Of a stretch of DNA of 30,176 bases, positions 15,144 to 22,769 are shown piece by piece. Within the stretch, counting starts at the first letter, position 1. Each line of letters starts with the position of its first letter. The stretch is from NCBI GenBank assembly GCA_964542875.1, contig CAZIWA010000066.1, forward strand, positions 1 to 30,176, given 5' to 3'. The notes under the pieces are model-generated. The model was not told where the DNA came from, searched no databases, and saw only the letters and a program-made list of their open reading frames with translations. Origin of the DNA: CAZGOM01 sp964542875 (GTDB lineage: Bacteria > Planctomycetota > Phycisphaerae > Phycisphaerales > Phycisphaeraceae). The translations under genes and the position numbers were made by a program.

Positions 15144-17261
15144 TTACTGGTTGCCACCCATGAGGTTGGTGATCGTGCTGGGCTGCTGCTTGAGGTCAAA
15201 CCGGAATGTTGGCGGGATGGACAGATCGTTCAGCAGAACAATCTTCCTCCGGCGCGACAGCCCTTCGGTGACCGCATCCAGGTACTGCCGCTGACGAAAC
15301 AGGTCCGGCGCACCCGTAAACGCGTGGTACTGCGCATCAAACCGCTCGGCCTTCGCACGTTCCTTCAGGTAGCGCTCCCACCGGTAGGCATTGGCCTGAA
15401 GAATGATGGTCGAAGCCTTGCCCTGGGCGTTGTTTTGCAGCAGTTCATCCACCGCTTGCAGTTCCGCGGCCAGCTTCACCTGCTGATCGGATGACTGCAC
15501 CTTCTCACCCAGCTCACGGCGGTAAGAGTCATACTTGGAAATGGCCGCCGCAATCCGTTTGGCGATGTCCGCAGTGCCGGCCACCTCAGACAGCGTCACG
15601 TACGATTCCCGCATCGCCGTCTGGATCTTGGTCTGCTTTTCCTGATCCGCGGCAATCACTTCCTGGAACGTCTCGGCAACGTTGTCTTCCTCAGGCGGGT
15701 GAACCGCGCTGACGGTCAACAGCGTCACTTCAAAGCCCAGCCCAAGGCGTTCCACATCGCTCTTGATCTGCTTGAGAATCTCCGTACCCGCGGTCGACCG
15801 GCCGGAGCCCAGCATCGTGTCGATGTCGTGCGTCACGGTGAACTGCGAAAGCCGCTCGTTAGCGATGTTTTGCAGCAGCAGGGTCGGGTCCGAAGCGCTG
15901 GAGAAGTACTTCTGAAGGTCATTCACGCGGTACTGCACCAGGATCTGCACGCCCACCAGCGAAACGCCGGGCACCGCATCGGTCACGGAGCCGGTTTTGT
16001 TGGCCACGCCGGCGGCGCGCTTGGCTTCGGATTCAGCTTCGGAAACCAGCGGGCTGGGAGCTGCGATGAGGTAGTCTTCCTTCACATCGCTGCCGCCTTC
16101 GCTGTGCTTGTTGGTCCACAGGATGGCGCCATCGCGGGTGATGTCTTTGGCGGTGCCCACGCTGATGCTGTGCAGCCGGCCCACGTCGTATTTCTGCGCA
16201 TCACCGATCGGCCACGGCCACTTCAGGTGCGGGCCAGGGCCTTCCACACGGTCCACTTTACCGAACGTGGTGATCAACGCCGCTTGCTGCGGCTCCACCA
16301 CCACCAGGCTGGACATCAAAAGCAGGATGATCGCGCCAAGCAGGGCCAGAGGGCCCAGTGCGCGAATCAAAAGCTGGTAAAGCCAACTGCTGGTGATCTC
16401 AAAACCAAACTGATAGTTGATCGCTTCGTTGAAGGCCGAAAGCAGGCTCTTGGGTGAAGTCAGCAACCCCAGGATCCGGCTGTCAAACGGTGCCGGCGGC
16501 ACTTCACCCGGGCGACGCGGACGATAAGCATTGAGCAGGAACCCAAGCAGGATTTCCAGCCCGATTACGATCATGATCACCGGCACCACGATGCCCAGCG
16601 CCGCCACCGGGCGCTTGTCGCCCGAAAGCGACCAGGCCATCGTCACCGCCAGAAGGAACAGGACGATGAAGTTGCCCATCAGGAAGCTGGCGCCCGAGCG
16701 CAGCAGCGACCATTCCGCGTTCTTGGCCATACCGGCCTGGTAGCGCGCGACGATGAATGCAACGAACGCCAGCATGCCGCCGACCGCCAGATAGGCTGGC
16801 GCACGGGACGTGTCGACCGAAGCCTCGATCATCTGGGAGGAGTTGTACCGGTACCAACCCAGCATGTAGTAGGCCAGGAACCCGCCTGACCCCAGCAGCA
16901 TCAGCGAAATAAGGAGCCCAACGATGTTGAGGCCCCACTTATAGAGGCTTTCCAGGCGCCTCCGGGCAATCTGCAGATCCACCCCGTGTTCTTCGAAGAT
17001 GGCCGCGGTCTTGGCATCGGCCCTCGCCATCACCTCTGCTTCCAGGGTCTCAGCGCGTTCCAGCCGGTGCTGGTTGAAGATCATCCAGAGAATGATCCAG
17101 ATCGGCAGCCCGATCGCCAGATGCGCCGTGATCAGATACATCAGCATGCTGTTGGCATACAGCGCCGTGATGCCCATGATCACCGACAGCAAAAATTGAA
17201 CAGTCAACCCGACGATTGCCGCGAATGACGCACGCTTGTAGCTGTGCTGGTCCTGACTCAT
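15144..17261 (-). CDS. Polytopic SPFH/band-7 protein, HflK-like, first gene of the operon
   Basis: A 705-residue protein. The SPFH domain begins at about residue 318 (LVVVEPQQAALITTFGKV, then GPGPHLKWPWPIGDAQKY) and runs into a helical HflK-like part containing EVIAADQEKQTKI and DAVTEGLSRRRKIVLL. Before it stands a 300-residue region with about seven hydrophobic segments (roughly residues 13-35, 37-60, 114-135, 155-172, 192-212, 218-240 and 295-318), where ordinary HflK has only one helix. I chose ATG 17261 because GGAG sits nine bases upstream; a TTG 14 codons earlier lacks such support. It is first in the six-gene operon and diverges from the permease at 17453. The architecture suggests a membrane-embedded platform for the two smaller SPFH proteins; the role of the added helices is unknown. 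Confidence 0.88.
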   Translation of the reverse strand: MSQDQHSYKRASFAAIVGLTVQFLLSVIMGITALYANSMLMYLITAHLAIGLPIWIILWMIFNQHRLERAETLEAEVMARADAKTAAIFEEHGVDLQIARRRLESLYKWGLNIVGLLISLMLLGSGGFLAYYMLGWYRYNSSQMIEASVDTSRAPAYLAVGGMLAFVAFIVARYQAGMAKNAEWSLLRSGASFLMGNFIVLFLLAVTMAWSLSGDKRPVAALGIVVPVIMIVIGLEILLGFLLNAYRPRRPGEVPPAPFDSRILGLLTSPKSLLSAFNEAINYQFGFEITSSWLYQLLIRALGPLALLGAIILLLMSSLVVVEPQQAALITTFGKVDRVEGPGPHLKWPWPIGDAQKYDVGRLHSISVGTAKDITRDGAILWTNKHSEGGSDVKEDYLIAAPSPLVSEAESEAKRAAGVANKTGSVTDAVPGVSLVGVQILVQYRVNDLQKYFSSASDPTLLLQNIANERLSQFTVTHDIDTMLGSGRSTAGTEILKQIKSDVERLGLGFEVTLLTVSAVHPPEEDNVAETFQEVIAADQEKQTKIQTAMRESYVTLSEVAGTADIAKRIAAAISKYDSYRRELGEKVQSSDQQVKLAAELQAVDELLQNNAQGKASTIILQANAYRWERYLKERAKAERFDAQYHAFTGAPDLFRQRQYLDAVTEGLSRRRKIVLLNDLSIPPTFRFDLKQQPSTITNLMGGNQ

Positions 17262-17452
17262 CGATCTCTTCTCCTCTTTCCCTGCAGACAGGCTCTCAAA
17301 CAAGAATCAGCCGACCGTATACTAACGTCTCACCGTTTTTTGCGCTTTGGGGCAAACCAGCCCCAGCCATTTTCGTATGATCTACCAGCCCTTCGAGGTT
17401 TTCAAGCCCGAACCCCCGGGCGAGACAGTCAAATCCTACGGTCGAACTTCAC
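17262..17452. other. Divergent intergenic region between the SPFH operon and the second permease
   Basis: These 191 bases must hold the promoters of both transcription units. I see a TATGAT box at 17376-17381 on the plus strand without a convincing -35 partner, and a small inverted repeat TGGGGC/GCCCCA at 17348-17365 that could be an operator. No clear consensus promoter was found on the minus strand. Confidence 0.35.
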
Positions 17453-18418
17453 ATGATTAAACAGACACTGGCCATTTCGAACAACACATACTTAGAGAGC
17501 ATACGTCAGCCGATCTTTACGGTTCTGACTCTTTTGGTAATTTTGTTCATGACCCTCGGCCTCATGATCTCCGCCTACACCATGGACGATGACAACAAGC
17601 TCATGACCGACATGGGCTTGGGCTTCCTGTTCTTTTTTGGCCTGCTCCTGGCGATCTTCACCGCCGCAGGTGTGTTTAATCAGGAAATCGAGAACAAAAC
17701 CGTTCTCACCGTCATCTCTAAACCCGTCTCCCGTCCGGCCTTCGTCGCCGGAAAATTCCTCGGCGTCACCGCCGCCGTCACCACCTTCTTCTGGATCGGC
17801 ACCATCGCCTTCTTCCTGGCCTGCCGTCACAAGGTCATGCAGACCGCGTCGGATGAATTCGACTATCCGGTCATTCTCTTCGGTTTCGGCGGCCTTATTT
17901 TGTCCTTCGGCCTGGCCGCTCTGGGCAACTACCTCTACGGCTGGATCTTCACCTCCGCCGTCATCAAACTTCTGGTCATCATTGAAACTTTCGCCCTCAT
18001 CCTCGTGCTTTTCATCTCCAAGGAATGGACTTTCCAGAACCCCCTCACCGATGTGAATCCCCAGCTTGTCATCGGCATCGTCATGGTGCTGGAGATGATC
18101 CTCATCGTCACTGCGTTTGCGCTCTGCCTGGCCACCCGAATGGGCCTGGTGATGACGCTTATGTTCTCCATGGCCTTCACCGCGCTTAGCCTCACCAGCG
18201 ACAATTATCTCGGCATTCATGCCGCCAAGAACGCCGTTTACAACATCCTTTACCGGATCATGCCCAATCTCCGGGCTTTCTGGCCCGCCGACAACCTCAC
18301 CCAGGAAACCCACATGCCCCTGCATTACCTTGGGGATTTGAGCATGTACGCAGCCTTCATCATCACCGCCATCCTGGCCGCCGCAGTCATTCTTTTCCAG
18401 CGCCGGGAAGTAGGCTAA
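17453..18418 (+). CDS. ABC-2 type transporter permease (NosY-like), second permease
   Basis: A 321-residue protein of about six membrane helices. After the second helix comes NQEIENKTVLTVISKPVSR followed by GKFLG, which is the ABC2_membrane_2 coupling motif and lines up with the same block in the 620-residue permease (SLSKPVRRADYIIGKWLG). Such permeases work with a soluble ABC ATPase; no ATPase gene is on this strand, so the one at 11233-12504 is the natural partner. The last helix ends in FQRREVG, a common cytoplasmic end for these permeases. It is the first gene rightward from the divergent region and is followed three bases later by the NTF2-like gene. Substrate unknown; NosY and GldF-type permeases are the best-known relatives. 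Confidence 0.88.
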   Translation: MIKQTLAISNNTYLESIRQPIFTVLTLLVILFMTLGLMISAYTMDDDNKLMTDMGLGFLFFFGLLLAIFTAAGVFNQEIENKTVLTVISKPVSRPAFVAGKFLGVTAAVTTFFWIGTIAFFLACRHKVMQTASDEFDYPVILFGFGGLILSFGLAALGNYLYGWIFTSAVIKLLVIIETFALILVLFISKEWTFQNPLTDVNPQLVIGIVMVLEMILIVTAFALCLATRMGLVMTLMFSMAFTALSLTSDNYLGIHAAKNAVYNILYRIMPNLRAFWPADNLTQETHMPLHYLGDLSMYAAFIITAILAAAVILFQRREVG

Positions 18419-18421
18419 AGC

Positions 18422-19036
18422 GTGCCCAATGCGCCGGTCGCCTATCCCGAACTGCCAGACCCTTCCCCTCTGGTGCTGTACTTCCTGGAATCGCCCTGGC
18501 AGTTGGTCGCCCTGCTTTCCATCTGCGGACTCGTGCTTCTCTACCAGGCCAACCAGGCCCGCAACAAGCGCTTCATGCACACAGGCATCGGCTGCATCGC
18601 GGTCGGATTGATCATTCTCATCATCGCTTCGTCAGTCACCACCCAGCGTGAACTCATCATCCGCCGCACCAACCAGATCATCTCCCAAACCACGCCGCTG
18701 GACATCGACGCAATCAAGCCTCTGCTCACTTCGGATTGCACTTTCTACCTGGGTCCAAAGCCCCCCGCCCCATTCCTGACCATCGGCCAGATTGAAACCT
18801 TCATCAAAAGCATGAAGATCAGCGCCATCCAGGCACAGTCCATCTCCCGGCTTGATGTTTCCATCGACACTCCCACCACCGCACGCACGCAAATCTGGAT
18901 CAAAACCTACGTTAATTCAACCTCAGCGGGCGATCTGCCCCCCGTCGCCACCCGATGGGAATTTGAATGGATTCTTGTCGACAACGCATGGAAACTGCAT
19001 TCCGCCCGCCTCCTGGAGCGTGATTCACCCTTCTGA
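18422..19036 (+). CDS. Membrane-anchored NTF2/SnoaL-like protein
   Basis: A 204-residue product starting at GTG 18422, three bases past the permease stop and with AGG about seven bases upstream, so the pair is almost certainly co-transcribed and possibly translationally coupled. Two membrane helices (about residues 26-45 and 53-72) precede a soluble domain of 130 residues. That domain looks like an NTF2/SnoaL cone: an opening helix ending in TPLDIDAIKPLLTSDCTFYLG, a second helix IGQIETFIKSM, then alternating strands with TRWEFEWILVDNAWKLHSARL, the typical final strands. No catalytic residues are evident, so a binding or assembly role is more likely than an enzyme. The fold is an inference from pattern only. 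Confidence 0.72.
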   Translation: MPNAPVAYPELPDPSPLVLYFLESPWQLVALLSICGLVLLYQANQARNKRFMHTGIGCIAVGLIILIIASSVTTQRELIIRRTNQIISQTTPLDIDAIKPLLTSDCTFYLGPKPPAPFLTIGQIETFIKSMKISAIQAQSISRLDVSIDTPTTARTQIWIKTYVNSTSAGDLPPVATRWEFEWILVDNAWKLHSARLLERDSPF

Positions 19037-19067
19037 AAGCTGGTATGAAGTCGCTTTTGAAATTCGT

Positions 19068-19073
19068 TATAAT
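19068..19073 (+). promoter_or_regulatory. ribD: Possible -10 box for ribD
   Basis: A perfect TATAAT lies in the 203-base gap before ribD. No good -35 hexamer stands 16-18 bases upstream and there is no extended -10, so the call is tentative. A start near 19080 would give a leader of about 160 bases. Confidence 0.35.
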
Positions 19074-19121
19074 GCCCCTCATTCAGGGGGCGGACATTTC
19101 GTTTTCACCTGACCTAAGGCT

Positions 19122-19185
19122 CCTCAAAAATACGCCTGCCCTCCAAATGCCCACATCTGCCTGATACGGCCTTGGAGTTTTGAGG
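19122..19185 (+). promoter_or_regulatory. Structured leader element upstream of ribD
   Basis: A nested inverted repeat. The outer stem is CCTCAAAA (19122-19129) with TTTTGAGG (19178-19185). The inner stem is CTCCAA (19141-19146) with TTGGAG (19172-19177), stacking directly on the outer stem at the 3' side, with an 11-base bulge at the 5' side. GCC/GGC can extend the inner stem. A separate small hairpin, CCCCT-CATTC-AGGGG, lies at 19075-19089. The hallmark segments of the FMN riboswitch are absent. The remaining gap sequence shows nothing else I can name. Confidence 0.4.
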
Positions 19186-19239
19186 AAACGGTCATGACGA
19201 CACGTACGTTTTTTCGGCTTGATTCTGGAAATTAACGCA

Positions 19240-20427
19240 ATGACCATCACCTCAGATATGTCCCGCGAAGAAAATTTCATGGCAATGGCCTTGAAATTAG
19301 CCCTCAAAGGCCAAGGCAGGGTTGAGCCCAACCCCATGGTCGGCTGCATCATCGCGAAAAACGGCCAGGTTGTCGGTGAAGGTTTTCACAAACGCTTCGG
19401 CGGCTCGCACGCTGAAGTCCACGCCATCTACTCAGGCATCAAAGCCGGCACCATCGATAAAGAATCGCTCCGTGGCTGCGAAGTCTTCGTCACCCTCGAA
19501 CCCTGCGCGCACTTTGGCAAAACCCCGCCTTGCGCAGACATGATCGCCTGGATGAAGCCCGATAAGGTCTACGCCTCCATGGTCGACCCCTTCCCGGAAG
19601 TCTCCGGCAAGGGCATTCAAATGATCCGCGACGCACGCATCCCCGTGGTCGTCGGCCTCCTTGAAGACAAGGCCCGCGAGCTCAACAAGGCCTTCATCAA
19701 GCGCGTCACCACCGGCCTCCCCTACGTCATGGTCAAGTGGGCCCAGACCGTCGACGGCAAAGTCGCCACAAGCTCCGGTCAAAGCAAGTGGATCAGTTCC
19801 CCCGAATCCCGTGAAGACGTCCACCGCCTGCGCGGCCGCGTCGACGCCATCATCACCGGCATCGGCACCGTCCTTAAAGACGACCCGCTTTTGACCCCCC
19901 GGCCTGAAGATTCCCACAACGTCAAACGCTATCCCGTTCGCGTGATCATCGATCCGCTTCTGGAGATCCCTTTTGATCGCCAGGTCTTAAAGCCCATCGA
20001 CACGCCCACCAAGACCATCATCGCCACATCTGAAGCCATCGCCGCCGCTGACGGCCCCATGGTCGGCAAAATCAACCGGCTCACCGAGCTGGGCATCAAA
20101 GTGGCTCGCTTCCCTGTCACCACGATGGAATCCGGCAACCGCCGCCCCCGGCTGGACCTCAGCCAGCTCCTCAAATACCTCGTCGTCAAATACCAGGCCA
20201 CCAACGTCCTCGTTGAAGCAGGCGGCTCCCTCGTCGGCTCCTTCATGCGCCAGCGCCTCGTCGACGAACTCCGCGTCTACGTCGCTCCCAACATCATGGG
20301 AGACAAAGGCGCGCTCAACTGCGTCGAAGGGTTTAACCCCAAAAACCTCGCCGAAACCACCCGGCTTAAGCTCAAGTCCATGGCCAAGGTCGGCGATGAC
20401 GTCGCCATCTGCTACGCCATTGGGTAA
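19240..20427 (+). CDS. ribD: Bifunctional diaminohydroxyphosphoribosylaminopyrimidine deaminase / 5-amino-6-(5-phosphoribosylamino)uracil reductase
   Basis: RibD carries out the second and third steps of riboflavin synthesis: zinc-dependent deamination of the pyrimidine, then NADPH reduction of the ribosyl side chain. The N-terminal deaminase domain shows PNPMVGCII, the zinc motif HAEVHA (His57, Glu59) and EPCAHFGKTPPC (Cys89, Cys98). The C-terminal reductase domain starts near YVMVKWAQTVDGK and contains SKWISSPESREDVHRLRGRVDAIITG and VLVEAGGSLVGSF. At 395 residues it is slightly longer than E. coli RibD. I use ATG 19240, preceded at ten bases by GGA; an upstream TTG at 19219 is possible. No other rib gene is in the window. 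It converges on the esterase gene with 17 bases between stops. Confidence 0.96.
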   Translation: MTITSDMSREENFMAMALKLALKGQGRVEPNPMVGCIIAKNGQVVGEGFHKRFGGSHAEVHAIYSGIKAGTIDKESLRGCEVFVTLEPCAHFGKTPPCADMIAWMKPDKVYASMVDPFPEVSGKGIQMIRDARIPVVVGLLEDKARELNKAFIKRVTTGLPYVMVKWAQTVDGKVATSSGQSKWISSPESREDVHRLRGRVDAIITGIGTVLKDDPLLTPRPEDSHNVKRYPVRVIIDPLLEIPFDRQVLKPIDTPTKTIIATSEAIAAADGPMVGKINRLTELGIKVARFPVTTMESGNRRPRLDLSQLLKYLVVKYQATNVLVEAGGSLVGSFMRQRLVDELRVYVAPNIMGDKGALNCVEGFNPKNLAETTRLKLKSMAKVGDDVAICYAIG

Positions 20428-20444
20428 ATCCCAGCCTCCAGCCC

Positions 20445-21554
20445 CTACCGAACATTAAAAACCTTCGGCATTGTCCCCTTGGGCTTGGGTTTTTCGCCTG
20501 CCTCACGCTCTGAAACACCCGCATCGATCTTCCTGAGGTATTTGTCGAAAAACATCTGCATCACCCTCACCCGCTCGGCGTCGACAAACTGCCCCCCGCC
20601 ATGCCCCGCACCGGGAATTTCCACATATTCCACCGGCACCTGTGCCTCTTTGAGCTTTTGCACAAACATCCTGCTCTGGTACACCGGCACCACATTGTCC
20701 TGGTCGCCATGCATCACCAAAAACGCCGGATCGTCCTTGCTCACCTGCAAGATCGGGCTCGCCAGCCGCGCCTTCTCCATCACCCGCGTAGGCGGTCCTC
20801 CCAGAAAATCGGTCAGCTCGTTTTTCGGCGTCGACGTATTCACATCCGTGTTCAGCACCTTCTCCGGATCCATCGGCACCACGTGCTCCCGGGGGAACTC
20901 TTTGCCGTTGAAATACTCCACCGCCAGGTTTGTGGCCCCAAACCAATCACACACCGCCTGCACGTTGCTGGACACCTCGGTAAAGTCCCCCTCACGCCCT
21001 TCCAGTTCCGCATGGTTGTTGGTGGTCCCCATCAGAGCCGCCAGATGTCCCCCCGCGGAACCGCCCATCACTCCGATGGCTCCCCCGTCGTACCCGTATT
21101 CATTGGCTTTCGCCCTTAAAAACCGCACCGCTGCCTTGCAATCCCAGATCTGCGCCGGAAATGTCGCCTCTCCCGTCAATCGGTAATTGATGCTGGCCAC
21201 CGCATAGCCATGCTTCACCAGAAACAGCGCGTAGCAAGGCTCCTTATCACCCTCTTTCCATCCTCCGCCATGCACCCAGATCACCAGCGGGCGGATTTCG
21301 CCCGGCTTGGGCCTGACCTTTGGCACAAACACATCCAGGGTGAGAGCTTTCCCATTAACCGTGGCGTACACCACATCCCGCCGAATCTCCACCGGGCCCA
21401 CCTGACGCTCCACGGCTTGATTCTGACGCTCCCACTGATCCACCCCACCCCCGACACCCTCCGAGCCCTCGGGCTTCGCCTGCGCCAATGCAAAGCCAAC
21501 GGTGAGGCCAACAACACACACCGACACCCCGACACTCAACCTTCGCATTGCCAT
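20445..21554 (-). CDS. Secreted alpha/beta-hydrolase, carboxylesterase/feruloyl-esterase-like
   Basis: A 369-residue exported hydrolase. The N-terminus (MAMRRLSVGV then a hydrophobic core ending ALAQA) is a signal peptide with likely cleavage after residue 26. The mature part has the oxyanion motif HGGGW (95-99), the nucleophile elbow GGSAGGH with Ser166, Asp286 in MHGDQDNVVP and His318 in GAGHGGG, a complete catalytic triad of the BD-FAE/hormone-sensitive-lipase-like esterases. Many planctomycete homologues are annotated as acetyl-xylan or feruloyl esterases; the true substrate cannot be read. GGAG lies nine bases before the ATG. It follows the kinase gene by 24 bases on the same strand and probably shares its transcript. 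Confidence 0.9.
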   Translation of the reverse strand: MAMRRLSVGVSVCVVGLTVGFALAQAKPEGSEGVGGGVDQWERQNQAVERQVGPVEIRRDVVYATVNGKALTLDVFVPKVRPKPGEIRPLVIWVHGGGWKEGDKEPCYALFLVKHGYAVASINYRLTGEATFPAQIWDCKAAVRFLRAKANEYGYDGGAIGVMGGSAGGHLAALMGTTNNHAELEGREGDFTEVSSNVQAVCDWFGATNLAVEYFNGKEFPREHVVPMDPEKVLNTDVNTSTPKNELTDFLGGPPTRVMEKARLASPILQVSKDDPAFLVMHGDQDNVVPVYQSRMFVQKLKEAQVPVEYVEIPGAGHGGGQFVDAERVRVMQMFFDKYLRKIDAGVSEREAGEKPKPKGTMPKVFNVR

Positions 21555-21578
21555 GCTTCATCGCTCCTGGACCAAAGT

Positions 21579-22580
21579 CTAGCGTTCCAGGCGCTGGCGT
21601 GACGCATCAAACCGGTGCTCGCTCTTGGGCATCCCCATATCCCCCCGAACTGTATCCCGCACGTCCGGCGCCGGATGATTCATTGTCTTGAGCCCCTCCG
21701 CCGGCACGTCGATTCGGCAAATCAGATCAGGCCCGGAAACCGATATCTGTACCTCACCGGCAAGGTTAAACCGCACCAGCCCTTCCACCAGCGATCGCCC
21801 CGATCCGGAATCCCGGCTGTTGAAAAATCTGGCATGCGCCTGCGCATCCGATCCCGTCACCACCAGCAGAATGCTTGCCATTTTCACATGGCCAAAGCTC
21901 GCCTGAACGCCGTTTGCGGGAATCTCGCTCCAATCCGCGGTCAAAAGTACGCTGGCTTCCGGCAAAGTCGCGCAATGCGCGGCATGCTCTGCCACCTCCT
22001 GCAACGCCGCCACCAGCGCGGACACCTGAAGCGGGTCCAATTCAAACACCCGTTCGGGGTGGCTTTTAACATCCAGCCTGGCCAGGCCGTGCGCGGCCAG
22101 GGCTCCACGGATGATCCGCTCCACCCCTACGGGCTCAAACCCACCGGCCGCGATCAGCTCATGCGCCACCTTAAACCCGGTGATTCTCCGCTGCAGCCGT
22201 TCCGTCAGGTCAGGCACGCTCACCGACGAGCGCCGGTAGATCGTCAGCAGTGACCCCAGCTCCGCCAGGTTGTTGCGAACCCGGTGGTCCACTTCTCTAA
22301 GCAGCGTTTTCTGCATCGCATTGAACTGTCGTTCGGCCCTTAGCCTTGATTCCAGTGCCAGAAAGTGGAATCGGACAAGGCAAAACAGCAACACGGTATT
22401 GGCCACAATGAATGCAAGGCCTTTATAGGTCTGCATTTGTGTAATCATCTCTGGCGAAGTGACAAAATACGCAAGCACCCGGTCACTCACTGTGATCCAG
22501 AGAATCGAAAGACCAAGATAAATCAGCGCAATACGCGCCGCTGTTCTCATGCGTGGCCCCCAGTCTGGCCCGCCGGACAT
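21579..22580 (-). CDS. Membrane HisKA_2-type sensor histidine kinase with degenerate ATPase domain
   Basis: A 333-residue protein with two N-terminal membrane helices (about residues 14-40 and 53-72, the first in the form IALIYLGLSILWITVSDRVL) and no large sensor domain. The H box LLREVDHRVRNNLAELGSLL with His99 is the HisKA_2/HWE dimerisation motif. The expected N-box asparagines are missing: the matching stretch reads LQEVAEHAAHCA. The only glycine-rich remnant is DSGSGRSLVEGLV near 257-269. It may be an inactive or non-ATP-binding regulator rather than a kinase. Start choice is open: ATG 22580 lacks a ribosome binding site, while ATG 22550 has GGGGG six bases upstream. No response regulator gene is adjacent. 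It lies between surE and the esterase gene. Confidence 0.78.
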   Translation of the reverse strand: MSGGPDWGPRMRTAARIALIYLGLSILWITVSDRVLAYFVTSPEMITQMQTYKGLAFIVANTVLLFCLVRFHFLALESRLRAERQFNAMQKTLLREVDHRVRNNLAELGSLLTIYRRSSVSVPDLTERLQRRITGFKVAHELIAAGGFEPVGVERIIRGALAAHGLARLDVKSHPERVFELDPLQVSALVAALQEVAEHAAHCATLPEASVLLTADWSEIPANGVQASFGHVKMASILLVVTGSDAQAHARFFNSRDSGSGRSLVEGLVRFNLAGEVQISVSGPDLICRIDVPAEGLKTMNHPAPDVRDTVRGDMGMPKSEHRFDASRQRLER

Positions 22581-22727
22581 ACGGCGGACCGGAGACTAAT
22601 CCTGGAGATCGTCACACAAAAACAGGGTGTGCGGTCGTGACTTTTCTGAAATGAATTCCGTCATCATCCATTCAACCAACACACACGCGTACATGCAACC
22701 GGGAATCATGCATTTACAGATAAATTT

Positions 22728-22742
22728 CCGTGATTTTCACGG
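22728..22742 (-). terminator. Short hairpin downstream of surE
   Basis: CCGTGA and TCACGG pair around three bases, 28 bases past the surE stop, followed on the minus strand by AAATTTATC. It is a weak terminator candidate in the 189-base gap between surE and the kinase gene. The rest of the gap contains no gene or consensus promoter that I can support. Confidence 0.3.
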
Positions 22743-22769
22743 CCCAAACTTTCCCGCGCAACCACCGGT

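Noticed and set aside
12563..17261. Naming the SPFH genes hflK and hflC as FtsH regulators.
   Set aside because: There are three SPFH genes with unusual additions, they sit with ABC genes, and no ftsH is present. Only the family can be supported.
17492..18580. A 362-codon open frame antisense to the second permease.
   Set aside because: The product is a Gly/Asp/Glu/His-rich low-complexity sequence, the expected antisense of a hydrophobic membrane protein gene.
19045..19113. A 22-codon open frame (starting MKSLLKFVIM) before ribD.
   Set aside because: It has no ribosome binding site, and the TATAAT box lies inside it, so a leader peptide is unlikely.
19074..19239. FMN riboswitch upstream of ribD.
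   Set aside because: The conserved core segments of the FMN element are not present; only generic stems are seen.
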